A stretch of 40,734 nt of DNA from DATGFK01 sp040007395 (GTDB lineage Bacteria > Chloroflexota > Anaerolineae > Aggregatilineales > UBA2796): assembly GCA_040007395.1 (NCBI GenBank), contig JBDTVG010000165.1:1-40734 (forward strand), given 5' to 3'. The position numbers and the translations under genes were made by a program. Positions 1-7,381 of this stretch are shown piece after piece. A model generated the notes under the pieces. The model saw nothing but the letters and a program-made list of their open reading frames with translations. It searched no databases and was not told where the DNA came from. How positions within the stretch are numbered: the first letter of the stretch is position 1; the number at the start of each line of letters is the position of its first letter.

Positions 1-189
1 AATGGCACGCCGGAGCAGAAAAAATTTGTGGCGTTCTTTGTGGCGGGGGGCAATCTTAAGGCAGCCATAGGCTGTGAGCAAGATACGGATCTCGATGCGA
101 TTGAGTTTATTCTGCGCGACGGTATGCCCCTTACTCCACAACAGATGCGCGATCCGGCTTTTGATTTAGTGGCCTACGCACGCGGATAA
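1..189 (+). CDS. C-terminal end of a FAD/NAD(P)-dependent oxidoreductase (ferredoxin reductase-like), truncated by window edge
   Basis: The reading frame is open from base 1 and stops with TAA at 187-189, giving the last 62 residues of a protein whose start lies outside the window. The residues have the look of the reductase C-terminal domain of ferredoxin/rubredoxin reductases: an FVAFFVAGG strand, then LKAAIG, a helix with DLDAIEFILRDG, and a closing MPLTPQQMRDPAFDL segment. In that family this domain follows the FAD and NAD(P) Rossmann domains and covers the flavin. The gene converges on rpmE, and a GC-rich hairpin separates the two. The family call rests on a short tail only; a different flavoprotein of the same superfamily is possible. 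Confidence 0.55.
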   Translation, partial: NGTPEQKKFVAFFVAGGNLKAAIGCEQDTDLDAIEFILRDGMPLTPQQMRDPAFDLVAYARG

Positions 190-195
190 AACGAA

Positions 196-219
196 CGAGG
201 CCGGAGAAATCCGGCCTCG
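196..219. terminator. Bidirectional hairpin terminator between convergent genes
   Basis: A perfect 9-bp stem CGAGGCCGG / CCGGCCTCG encloses the loop AGAAAT. It lies in the 58-nt gap between the oxidoreductase stop and the end of rpmE. Only short T runs follow on either strand, so strength is uncertain, but position and symmetry fit termination of both genes. Confidence 0.7.
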
Positions 220-247
220 CTTGTTGGTTATATTGTCGGGCAGATAC

Positions 248-709
248 TTAGGCTTGTGTCGTGGGCAGTTCGTAACCACGAGCGCGAAGCGCCTTCTTGG
301 CATCGGTCAGGATCTTGCGACCCAGTCCACGAATTTCGAGGATGCCTTCGTCACCGCCCTCTTGCAGTTTGTTGATAAAGTCACCAGCCGTATTAATACC
401 GTTGGCGTTCAGCAGTTCGGTGTACTGACGACCCAAACCGAGTTCGCTGATCGGCAGTTCTGGCGAGGTACGGTCTTTTGTGTCTGTCTCAACTACACGG
501 GTATCGCGTGCTTCCAAACGCTTCATGAAGCGGTCAACCTGACCTTCAGTGTCAACGATACGCTGCTCACCCGTATAGAACGGATGGCAAGCCGAGCACA
601 CATCAAGCACGATTTTTGGCCTTGTTGAGCCAACTGTCCAGGTGGTTCCACAAGCTTGACACACGACGGTGGCTTCTGGGAACCAGTTTGGGTGAATGCC
701 TTCTTTCAC
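248..709 (-). CDS. rpmE: Large-subunit ribosomal protein L31 with a C-terminal alpha-CTD-like helix-hairpin-helix extension
   Basis: Residues 1-65 are bacterial L31 of the zinc-binding type: the start MKEGIHPNWFP, cysteine pairs C17/C20 and C38/C41, and HPFYTGEQ followed by GQVDRFMKR. Ordinary L31 ends near residue 70. This protein has 153 residues, and about 84-150 resemble the C-terminal domain of the RNA polymerase alpha subunit: ISELGLGRQYTELLNANGI, then EILEIRGLGRKI-type helix-hairpin-helix residues 123-133 and a last helix ALRARGYEL. The start is GTG at 709 with AAAGG eight bases upstream. It lies downstream of rplU-rpmA on the same strand after a 113-nt gap holding two inverted repeats. 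The L31 part is certain; the role of the extension is unknown. It may be a rRNA-binding or transcription-coupling module. Confidence 0.93.
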   Translation of the reverse strand: MKEGIHPNWFPEATVVCQACGTTWTVGSTRPKIVLDVCSACHPFYTGEQRIVDTEGQVDRFMKRLEARDTRVVETDTKDRTSPELPISELGLGRQYTELLNANGINTAGDFINKLQEGGDEGILEIRGLGRKILTDAKKALRARGYELPTTQA

Positions 710-727
710 GATAACAACCTTTCATTG

Positions 728-757
728 CGTGACGGACCACATAGGGTTAGCGTCACG
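728..757 (-). promoter_or_regulatory. Inverted repeat in the rpmE 5' leader
   Basis: CGTGACG (728-734) and CGTCACG (751-757) form a perfect 7-bp inverted repeat with a 16-nt loop, directly upstream of the rpmE ribosome-binding site. Several phyla have autoregulatory L31 leader RNAs, so a repressible leader is a reasonable reading, but there is no match to a specific known motif. A weak possible promoter (TTACGC, 16 nt, TATTAT, minus strand) lies further upstream at about 780-810. Confidence 0.35.
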
Positions 758-796
758 TCTTATAGGGAACTTATGACATAATATAGACGGAACCCG

Positions 797-816
797 ACAG
801 CGTAATCTTACGCTGT
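797..816 (-). terminator. Palindromic hairpin just after rpmA
   Basis: ACAGCGTAA and TTACGCTGT form a perfect 9-bp inverted repeat separated by two bases, seven bases beyond the rpmA stop. No U-run follows on the minus strand, so it may be a weak terminator or a processing/stability element that sets rpmE expression apart from rplU-rpmA. Confidence 0.4.
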
Positions 817-822
817 GAGGGG

Positions 823-1107
823 TTATTCGGTGGGTTGTACTATTTCCTGTGACGGCGTAGGTCGGATAGCGATCTGACGGCGACCCCCACGAATAAACTC
901 AAAGGCCACATAACCTTCCTGAGTCGCGAAGATCGTAAAATCACGACCAGTATCCGTACCGGGGCCAGCATAGAAGCGGTTACCGCGCTGACGTACAATA
1001 ATGTTACCGGGGATCACCATTTCGCCGCCGAAACGCTTCACACCAAGCCGCTTGGACTTGCTATCGCGCCCATTACGGCTGGAACCCGCGCCTTTTTTGT
1101 GAGCCAT
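823..1107 (-). CDS. rpmA: Large-subunit ribosomal protein L27
   Basis: The 94-residue product has the classical L27 N-terminus AHKKGAGSSRNGRDSKSKRLG, followed by GNIIVRQRGNRFYAGPGTDTGRDFTIFA and a basic RGGRRQIAI segment. L27 sits at the peptidyl-transferase centre of the 50S subunit; its flexible N-terminus reaches the tRNA CCA end. There is no cleavable N-terminal leader of the Firmicutes type before AHKKG. The start ATG at 1107 has GAGGAAG upstream. It follows rplU by 33 nt and is almost certainly co-transcribed with it, the usual arrangement across bacteria. Confidence 0.98.
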   Translation of the reverse strand: MAHKKGAGSSRNGRDSKSKRLGVKRFGGEMVIPGNIIVRQRGNRFYAGPGTDTGRDFTIFATQEGYVAFEFIRGGRRQIAIRPTPSQEIVQPTE

Positions 1108-1140
1108 GGATAACTTCCTCTAAAATTCAGAAATGGGCGA

Positions 1141-1449
1141 TCAGATGATGCTGTCGATGTGGAGGCGCGTATACGTCTGACGATGACCCTTACGGCGGCG
1201 GTACCGCAGACCGGGACGGTATTTCCAAACCAGAATTTTCTTGGCACGGTAATGCTCAACGACCGTTGCTTTCACAACGACACCTTCGACCACAGGCTGC
1301 CCAATCAATGGATCGCCTTCGTCGGGGACGACAAGCAAAACAGGCAAGTCAATACTGCTACCGGCTTCGTCGGTGAGCTTTTCGACATCAATGATTTTGC
1401 CGGGTTCGGCGCGATACTGCCGTCCACCCGTGCGAACAATAGCGTACAT
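1141..1449 (-). CDS. rplU: Large-subunit ribosomal protein L21
   Basis: The 102-residue product starts MYAIVRTGGRQYR and contains the conserved VVEHYRAKKILVWKYR and GYRRRKGHRQ-type basic motif near its end, which contact 23S rRNA domain I. The frame extends upstream to a GTG at 1488 that also has a GGAG sequence in front of it. I chose ATG 1449 because L21 proteins begin at MYAIV and this gives the normal length; the 13-residue extension would be atypical. It is the first gene of the rplU-rpmA unit, with a leader of about 90 nt from the predicted transcription start. Confidence 0.97.
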   Translation of the reverse strand: MYAIVRTGGRQYRAEPGKIIDVEKLTDEAGSSIDLPVLLVVPDEGDPLIGQPVVEGVVVKATVVEHYRAKKILVWKYRPGLRYRRRKGHRQTYTRLHIDSII

Positions 1450-1547
1450 GGCGTTTAAGATTCTCCAATCTTCTCTTTTCACCGTCACAACAACTCCACA
1501 GAGGTCGCGACGGGGAAAATTGGTCGTAACTCTTTGTGCGGTTTGAC

Positions 1548-1576
1548 ATTATACTGGTCACAGCAGTATGCGTCAA
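1548..1576 (-). promoter_or_regulatory. Near-consensus sigma-70-type promoter for rplU-rpmA
   Basis: Read on the minus strand, TTGACG (1576-1571) and TATAAT (1553-1548) are separated by exactly 17 bases. It is the strongest promoter seen in the window. Transcription would begin near 1541, about 90 nt upstream of the L21 start, which leaves room for leader regulation. Confidence 0.8.
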
Positions 1577-1663
1577 TGGCGCATTACGCTGCTAACTGGC
1601 TTTGTAAATGCGGGCAAACGGGACAGAACCAAACGACAATCAAAACAATCGGAGGACTAACCC

Positions 1664-1846
1664 ATGCAACATTCACGGCAAATCGTGATATACGATGGCG
1701 AAGACGGTTATTATGTTGTTGAAGTTCCCAGCCTGCCCGGTTACGTCAGTCAAGGGAAAACCCAAGAAGAAGCATTGAGCAATATTCAGGAAGCCATCGA
1801 AGTTTTTATTGAGACATTAAAGGCGCACGATCAGCCTGTGCCATAG
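1664..1846 (+). CDS. HicB-family antitoxin-like protein (solitary)
   Basis: The 60-residue product has the compact HicB/UPF0150 fold signature: IVIYDGEDGYYVVEVPSLPGYVSQGKT followed by the helix QEEALSNIQEAIEVFIETL. In complete type II systems HicB neutralises the HicA mRNA interferase and represses the operon. No HicA-like frame with a dsRBD-type GSHH motif is present on either side, and this version lacks the C-terminal DNA-binding extension of longer HicB proteins. GGAGG lies upstream of the ATG. The DinB-like gene follows after 12 nt, so they probably share a transcript. It may be a lone antitoxin or a HicB-fold protein with another job. Confidence 0.8.
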   Translation: MQHSRQIVIYDGEDGYYVVEVPSLPGYVSQGKTQEEALSNIQEAIEVFIETLKAHDQPVP

Positions 1847-1858
1847 AAATGAGATACA

Positions 1859-2338
1859 GTGAATAAGCAGGAACTACTGAATGAGATTACCCAATCGCGG
1901 GAAGCCATGCTTGCCGCATTAGATGGTTTGCCCGATGATGCCTACCTCAGACCGGGTGTGGTCGGCTTGTGGTCGGTCAAAGATGTGTTGGCTCACCTAA
2001 CGGTGTGGTACTCCGAACTCATCACAGCATTGTCGCAGCTAGATCGTCCCGGTGCACCGAATATCGTAGAGATCGAGGACATCGACGAGTTTAACGAAGA
2101 ACAATATCGCCTCAATACCCGGCGCAGCCTTGCCGTGATCCTTGAAGATTTTCGTGGTGTGTACAAGATCCTGATGAAGACGGTTGAGGAAATCGACGAA
2201 AAAACGTTCAACAATGTCCGCCGTTTTTCGTGGATGGAAGGCGAACCACTGTGGTATTTGATTGCGGAGAACGCCTACTGGCACGAGAAAGAACACGCCG
2301 AGGAAATTCGCAAGTGGCGTGATACTGAAGGAATTTAG
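1859..2338 (+). CDS. DinB-like four-helix-bundle protein (ClbS/DfsB type)
   Basis: The 159-residue protein has the DinB/YfiT-like pattern: an N-terminal helix with LLNEITQSREAMLAALDGL, then WSVKDVLAHLTVWY carrying a first histidine, and a C-terminal HEKEHAEEIRKWR with paired histidines. Those histidines match the usual metal-site positions of the superfamily. ClbS-type members protect cells from DNA-damaging metabolites, while others are thiol transferases; substrate cannot be told from sequence. The start is GTG at 1859, 12 nt after HicB and 15 nt ahead of ygfZ, consistent with a three-gene unit. Confidence 0.75.
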   Translation: MNKQELLNEITQSREAMLAALDGLPDDAYLRPGVVGLWSVKDVLAHLTVWYSELITALSQLDRPGAPNIVEIEDIDEFNEEQYRLNTRRSLAVILEDFRGVYKILMKTVEEIDEKTFNNVRRFSWMEGEPLWYLIAENAYWHEKEHAEEIRKWRDTEGI

Positions 2339-2353
2339 CACAGGATTTGAACC

Positions 2354-3301
2354 ATGACCGCAACTTATCTATTTGACCGTTCAAACTATCAGGGTCGTTT
2401 GGAACTGACAGACCGTGACAGGCTCGATCTGCTGCACCGGATGTCTACCAATGACCTCCTGAAAATGCAACTCGGCGAAGGCCGCTCGACAGTGCTGACG
2501 ACTGCCAATGCCCGCATCATTGATCGGGTGATTGTCTACCATCGGGGCGAAACCGCGCTGATGTTGGCGAATCAACCTGCGGTAGTCCGTACATGGCTCC
2601 AGCGCTATATCTTTTTTCAGGATAAGGTGAAGATCCGCGATGTCTCTGCCGAACTTGGTCAGCTTGAGATTTATGGGTCACAGGCGGCAGAAATTGCGGA
2701 ATCGATTGCGCCGGGAGCTAGTGGACTCGCCCTTCACAGCTTTATCGATGTGCCGGAAAGTGGCCTCCTAATCGCCCGGACTTTTCCGATGTTACAAGAT
2801 GGCTTTATACTCATCGTACCAGTAGCGGCACTTGAATCGTGGCAACAGGCTGTTCAGCAACACGGTGCGACCATTGGCGATGAAGCCCGTTACGAAATGC
2901 TGCGGATTGAGGCAGGTTTGCCGGGTACTGGTCATGAACTGACCGAAGACTATATTCCGCTGGAAGCAAATTTGTGGGACTCAGTCAGCTTTGCGAAAGG
3001 CTGTTATATTGGGCAGGAGATTATCGCCCGCATGGAAAGCCGCAACCGACTTGCCAAAACGCTCGTACACTTGAACATGGCGACTGTTGCGCCACTTGGA
3101 TCGCGTTTGACTGAGGATGATCGCGCTGTTGGTACATTGACTAGTATCGCTCAACGGGACGACGGTACGATTATTGGGTTGGGCTTTGTCAAGCCAGAAC
3201 TCGCAGTACCCGGTACGCATCTGAACATTGCCACTGCCGATGATCAGGCTGATCAGGTTACGATCACCGTTGAAGTGACTGCGCCGACTTTTGTCCGCTA
3301 A
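2354..3301 (+). CDS. ygfZ: Folate-binding YgfZ/GcvT-family protein for iron-sulfur cluster maintenance
   Basis: The 315-residue protein shows the GcvT-like fold and the diagnostic KGCYIGQE motif at residues 215-222, with C217 the invariant cysteine. Nearby segments FDRSNYQGRLELTDRDRLDLLHRMSTNDL and the GLGFVKPEL C-terminal barrel also fit. YgfZ proteins bind tetrahydrofolate and help assemble or repair Fe-S clusters in a subset of enzymes. It differs from the true glycine-cleavage T protein, which lacks the KGC motif and sits with gcvH/P. It is 11 nt upstream of the membrane-protein gene that follows. Confidence 0.9.
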   Translation: MTATYLFDRSNYQGRLELTDRDRLDLLHRMSTNDLLKMQLGEGRSTVLTTANARIIDRVIVYHRGETALMLANQPAVVRTWLQRYIFFQDKVKIRDVSAELGQLEIYGSQAAEIAESIAPGASGLALHSFIDVPESGLLIARTFPMLQDGFILIVPVAALESWQQAVQQHGATIGDEARYEMLRIEAGLPGTGHELTEDYIPLEANLWDSVSFAKGCYIGQEIIARMESRNRLAKTLVHLNMATVAPLGSRLTEDDRAVGTLTSIAQRDDGTIIGLGFVKPELAVPGTHLNIATADDQADQVTITVEVTAPTFVR

Positions 3302-3312
3302 GGAGTCTATTT

Positions 3313-4599
3313 ATGCGTTTTGTGGGTCGTCTGTTCGGGCTGATGCTGATCTTCGTGATCTTGGTGGTGACACCGTGCGCCTTCTGGGCGTTCAACATTG
3401 ACCGAGTAGCGATGAATCCGCAGACCTACAAAACCGCCATGAATACTCAGAACTTCTATGGCAGTCTGGTTCCAGCGCTGGTTGATGGCGCTGCTTCCGA
3501 TAGCCAAACTGATCCGCAGATTCGAGCAGCGGCGCGTTCGCTGGTCGAGAACATATCGCTGGACGAGTGGGCGACTCTCTCCGATAGATTGCTACCCCCT
3601 AGCTGGTTGCAAGATCAGGTCAACGGCAACATTGATCGCCTCTTTGCGTGGATTAACGGTGAGCGCAGCCTACCGGATATTCACTTTGATCTCAAGTTGC
3701 TCAAGACTCGTTTGAGCAGCAGCGATACCCATGCAGCGGTCAATATTATTGTGCCTAAACTGCCAAACTGCACCGCCGATCAGGAAAGGCTGATCACTGC
3801 CGGAACTTTCACTGAGGGAGACAAGGCTGCACCTCTGCTGTGCAACCCCGAATCCGACACTAATCGTAAGCTGATCGAAGACAACCTGACGACACATCTC
3901 ATAACGCTGGGTGAGGCGATGCCCGATACATGGCGGCTAATCGACCAACTGCAACCGCAGGCGAGAACAGCAGCGTCAGCAGTACCGACTGACAGCCGAA
4001 CACCTCGAACGCGCCTGACAGAATTTGAACTGGCGCGTTTTCGTGGCTTTCTTTGGTTAGACAGCCGCTTGATTGTGCTACTGTTTTTGGTTCCGTTAGG
4101 CTTGTTTGCGCTGATCATCATGGTGACGATTCGCTCCCGCAAACAGTTTTTTCAGTGGTTGGGCTGGGGTTTAATCTTGAGTGGCATCATTACCCTGCTG
4201 CCTGTCCCTTTTATGTCTGGCGGCAGTCTGTTGCATCCCCTGACCAATATGCAAGAAGGGCTGGCGACCAACGGTCAATTGATCGGCAGTCTCATCGGGG
4301 GCATGGCAAGTTCGATTGTGTCGGGCTTGACGCTGGCAGTGCTGATTCAGGTGGCTGTCGTTATTGGAGTTGGCTTTGTCGCCGTCATTATTTCGGTGCT
4401 ATTACCTGTACCCGAACCGGAAGTTAGCCTGCGTGACGTGATGGCGGCGCAGATGGGTTTCACCTCTGGTATGGGATCGACACCGAGGCCATTTGGATCT
4501 ACGCCGATGATGCCATTTATGCCAACCCCTACGCCGCCACCAGCACCTCCTGAGTTACCTGATCCGCTGGCAGATCTGTTCCCAACTGATAAACCCTAA
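3313..4599 (+). CDS. Multi-pass membrane protein of unknown function with a Pro-rich tail
   Basis: This 428-residue protein is not recognised. It begins with a membrane segment (about 5-27), then has a roughly 220-residue extracytoplasmic or loop region containing the pair C157/C176-type cysteines (PNCTADQ and LLCNPES), then three or four C-terminal membrane segments beginning with LIVLLFLVPLGLFALII. The last 45 residues are rich in proline and methionine and probably cytoplasmic. AAGGAG lies upstream of the ATG, which is 11 nt after ygfZ, so the two may be co-transcribed. A role in the envelope is plausible but unsupported. Confidence 0.75.
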   Translation: MRFVGRLFGLMLIFVILVVTPCAFWAFNIDRVAMNPQTYKTAMNTQNFYGSLVPALVDGAASDSQTDPQIRAAARSLVENISLDEWATLSDRLLPPSWLQDQVNGNIDRLFAWINGERSLPDIHFDLKLLKTRLSSSDTHAAVNIIVPKLPNCTADQERLITAGTFTEGDKAAPLLCNPESDTNRKLIEDNLTTHLITLGEAMPDTWRLIDQLQPQARTAASAVPTDSRTPRTRLTEFELARFRGFLWLDSRLIVLLFLVPLGLFALIIMVTIRSRKQFFQWLGWGLILSGIITLLPVPFMSGGSLLHPLTNMQEGLATNGQLIGSLIGGMASSIVSGLTLAVLIQVAVVIGVGFVAVIISVLLPVPEPEVSLRDVMAAQMGFTSGMGSTPRPFGSTPMMPFMPTPTPPPAPPELPDPLADLFPTDKP

Positions 4600-4685
4600 G
4601 TTCGCCAGCTTACCTTGCCCTTTTGTTTGGCAGTCCCACCCTACAAAGTGGAGCGAGATTTAGGGCGAGGAGAATGTTAGTAGGT

Positions 4686-4714
4686 TTGCCGCCGCGCTTT
4701 AAGGTTGCTACAAT
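4686..4714 (+). promoter_or_regulatory. Promoter with extended -10 for the GT-C-like gene
   Basis: TTGCCG (4686-4691), 17 bases, then TACAAT (4709-4714), with TGC immediately before the -10 box. The predicted transcript would start near 4721, about 35 nt before the TTG start codon at 4756. Confidence 0.6.
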
Positions 4715-4755
4715 CCCGCGCTCTTGTTCGCCTCATCATGGATCGGTGCTAATCC

Positions 4756-6720
4756 TTGAAGCAAACCTCGCGTGCCTTATGGCTTCTGGCTGGGTTGACC
4801 AGTTTGTTTTGTCTTGTGCTGGTGACGGATGTAATTCCTTGGCTGCGCGGTGAAGTCCCGTGGCTTCCCGGCGACTCGGCATGGATCTGGCCTTATGGCA
4901 CGCCACGCGGCCTCTCGATCTTCCCGTGTGTGTTGGGCATTGCAATCTATATCGTTGGCGCACTGATTCTGCTTGACCGTACCCAACAAACCACAACGGG
5001 CTATCCAGTACGCTTAATTCTGTGGACTTTTGGCGGCGCAGTACTACTGCCCATGCTGCTGATGACGTTGGAAGGACGGCCTCTTTTTCTGCTGTTTGCC
5101 CGTTCGTCTTCATCAGTGGTTGGCGGCTACCAGTACGCTGGAAACATGATCCACGATCTGAGCGATACGCTGTACCACTGGCCTCAGTTCATCATGGACT
5201 ATCGTGCCGTAAAGCCGTTCGGCGGGATCGCCATTGCCCCGCCGGGATTGGCAGTTGTGTATTATGCGGCGGGCAAAGCCTTTGAAGCCGTCCCGCCTGT
5301 GGCCCAAACTTTCGGCGCGTTGGTGCGACCTTTGCAGTGTCACAATCTGGATATGACCACTTGGAGCGATTCTGAATGGTCAAACGTCTGGGTGCAGATG
5401 GCGATGCCATTGTGGGCAGCGTTGGCAGTCGCACCGCTGTACCGTCTGGGTCGTATGATCTTTGATCGGCGCACGGCATGTTGGGCGGTGGTGCTGTGGC
5501 CTCTGGTGCCGGGAATGAATATCTTTAGCCCGCGCTTCAACGTTTTCTACCCGCTGATGCTGTTAGTCATGCTCACCGTCTTATGGCGCGGACTGGATCG
5601 CAGTCGCCCGTCGTGGCGCTGGCTGCTCATCGCGGTTGCTGGATTTATTGTGTCAGTCGGCATTTTCCTGAATATTTCGCTGTTTCCATTAGGGCTGCTT
5701 GGCGGCCTAACGATCTTGATCTATTGGTGGAAAAATAAAGATGCAGGTCGTTCGCTGCCTGTATTGATCGGCAATCTGGTCGCGTTTGGCGTGGGCTGCG
5801 CGGCGTTGTGGCTATTCTACGGGACGCTGACTCATGTCACGATCTTCGATATGCTCAACCTGAGCCTAACCCAGCATCTAGCGATGAATCGCCCGTATGT
5901 GCCATGGCTGTTCATGCACCCCTACGATATGTTTATCTTCGTCGGTATTCCTATCGCAGCGTTGGCGATCTGGCACATGGTGCGTGGTTCGTTCAAGGAT
6001 AGTTCGCGCAGTGAGATTTTTACCCTTGCCGCCGGATTGACCCTCGTAATCATGGTATTGAGTGGTACAGCACGCGGCGAAACCGGGCGAGTCTGGTTGT
6101 TCTTCGCGCCGTTATGGATTCTACTCGCCGCCGAGATCCTGAATCGTTGGCAGGTGCAGCGCAATGAGCGTGCAACAGGTTTAGCCGGATTATCGATATT
6201 GATCATGCAAGGCTTATGTCTGTTGAGTATGGCAGCGATCTTGCGGGCTAATTTCACCGAACTCACCGTACCGCCATCGCCACCATCCGCTGATCAAGCC
6301 GCGACCTTTCCGATCAACGCACAATTCAAACATGGCAATGACACGCTCACCTTTGTTGGCGTGAGCATCGACAAAACGGCGACTACTGCCCGACTGTATC
6401 TGCATTGGCGAGCGGATACGTATATTCAGCGACCATATCTGCTATCGCTAGTACCCGTGCCACCGGATCAATCGTCGTTGAAGGGCTACGACTGGGACCC
6501 GCTGGACTGGCACTATCCGCCTGCCTGCTGGACTCCGGGTCAAGAGTTTATCGATACTGTCGATGTGCCATTGAAGGATAACAACGGCAAATCACAACCC
6601 GGCAGTTGGCTGTTCAGCCTCTCGGTCAACGATGTCTTCACGCATGAGTCGATGGCGGTCACAGGGCAAAATGGGCAGACTCAAGTGGGCATTGGCCCAG
6701 TCAATATCCCGGCACAGTAG
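4756..6720 (+). CDS. Polytopic membrane protein, GT-C/PMT-like glycosyltransferase candidate (paralogue 1)
   Basis: The 654-residue protein has roughly a dozen hydrophobic segments and a soluble C-terminal beta-rich domain of about 140 residues. After the second membrane segment a loop with YHWPQFIMDYR and IAPPGLAVVYY recalls the acidic and PP motifs in the periplasmic loop of GT39/PMT-type enzymes, which transfer sugars from polyprenyl carriers. The match is by architecture, not by a decisive motif. The start is TTG at 4756; the alignment with the paralogue at 7382 (its ATG falls at the equivalent codon) supports it although the Shine-Dalgarno is weak. The C-terminal half contains a patch nearly identical in DNA to the paralogue. 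Confidence 0.7.
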   Translation: MKQTSRALWLLAGLTSLFCLVLVTDVIPWLRGEVPWLPGDSAWIWPYGTPRGLSIFPCVLGIAIYIVGALILLDRTQQTTTGYPVRLILWTFGGAVLLPMLLMTLEGRPLFLLFARSSSSVVGGYQYAGNMIHDLSDTLYHWPQFIMDYRAVKPFGGIAIAPPGLAVVYYAAGKAFEAVPPVAQTFGALVRPLQCHNLDMTTWSDSEWSNVWVQMAMPLWAALAVAPLYRLGRMIFDRRTACWAVVLWPLVPGMNIFSPRFNVFYPLMLLVMLTVLWRGLDRSRPSWRWLLIAVAGFIVSVGIFLNISLFPLGLLGGLTILIYWWKNKDAGRSLPVLIGNLVAFGVGCAALWLFYGTLTHVTIFDMLNLSLTQHLAMNRPYVPWLFMHPYDMFIFVGIPIAALAIWHMVRGSFKDSSRSEIFTLAAGLTLVIMVLSGTARGETGRVWLFFAPLWILLAAEILNRWQVQRNERATGLAGLSILIMQGLCLLSMAAILRANFTELTVPPSPPSADQAATFPINAQFKHGNDTLTFVGVSIDKTATTARLYLHWRADTYIQRPYLLSLVPVPPDQSSLKGYDWDPLDWHYPPACWTPGQEFIDTVDVPLKDNNGKSQPGSWLFSLSVNDVFTHESMAVTGQNGQTQVGIGPVNIPAQ

Positions 6721-6740
6721 AACGAAGAAAGGTACGTAGT

Positions 6741-7331
6741 ATGTCGCAATTTGAATTCCTTAAAGCTCGTGGCCTGATTAATGAAAAGCGCTATGCCGAT
6801 GCCCGTATTGTGCTAAAACGAATCAACGATCCCAAAGCCGCAGAATGGTTGGCAAAGCTCGACAAAATTGATCCCCCTTCCGACGTTCCAGAAACCGAAG
6901 CTGAGATCGAAAACAAACAGCTTAATCTCCAACAATGGATTCAAATTGAAAAGAAAGTGGGCCTCGCGACAGGCTTATTACTCTATGCCCTCGCTGGATC
7001 GCAGATCCTTTCAGCGATACCTAAGCTATTCGAGGCGTTCAGTAAAAATGTTGACAATGGTAGTATCTTGTTCAATCTCTTTACAGCGCTGTTTTGCCTT
7101 GGGGTTGGTACTCGTGCCATCTGGCGAACACTGCAAGAGGATCGGCTTGAACGTATGGTGATTAACCTGAAAACCGGCAATCAGCGTCTAGTCGCAATTC
7201 TTTGTGCTTTAGTTTCAGGCGGTTTTCTGATCTTTGCCCTTGGTTCACCAATCGCTCTCTTTGACGCGATATTGTTTGGATGTGTTGCCGCGTTATGGTG
7301 GTGGCGCGCTGATCAAGCGCTCAAAATCTGA
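6741..7331 (+). CDS. Small membrane protein with an N-terminal TPR-like helical pair
   Basis: The 196-residue protein is unrecognised. Residues 1-45 (FLKARGLINEKRYADARIVLKRI, then KAAEWLAKL) look like one helical hairpin of the TPR type. A charged linker follows, then four membrane segments: about 76-95, 106-125, 149-168 and 172-190, the last ending in WWWRADQAL. It sits 20 nt after the first GT-C-like gene and 50 nt before its paralogue, with AAGAAAGG as ribosome-binding site. Its position between two paralogues suggests it was captured in, or serves, the same envelope pathway. Confidence 0.7.
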   Translation: MSQFEFLKARGLINEKRYADARIVLKRINDPKAAEWLAKLDKIDPPSDVPETEAEIENKQLNLQQWIQIEKKVGLATGLLLYALAGSQILSAIPKLFEAFSKNVDNGSILFNLFTALFCLGVGTRAIWRTLQEDRLERMVINLKTGNQRLVAILCALVSGGFLIFALGSPIALFDAILFGCVAALWWWRADQALKI

Positions 7332-7381
7332 GAAAAGGTCTAAAATAGCGGCTTTCCCCGGCGGCTAAAGGATTCATCATC

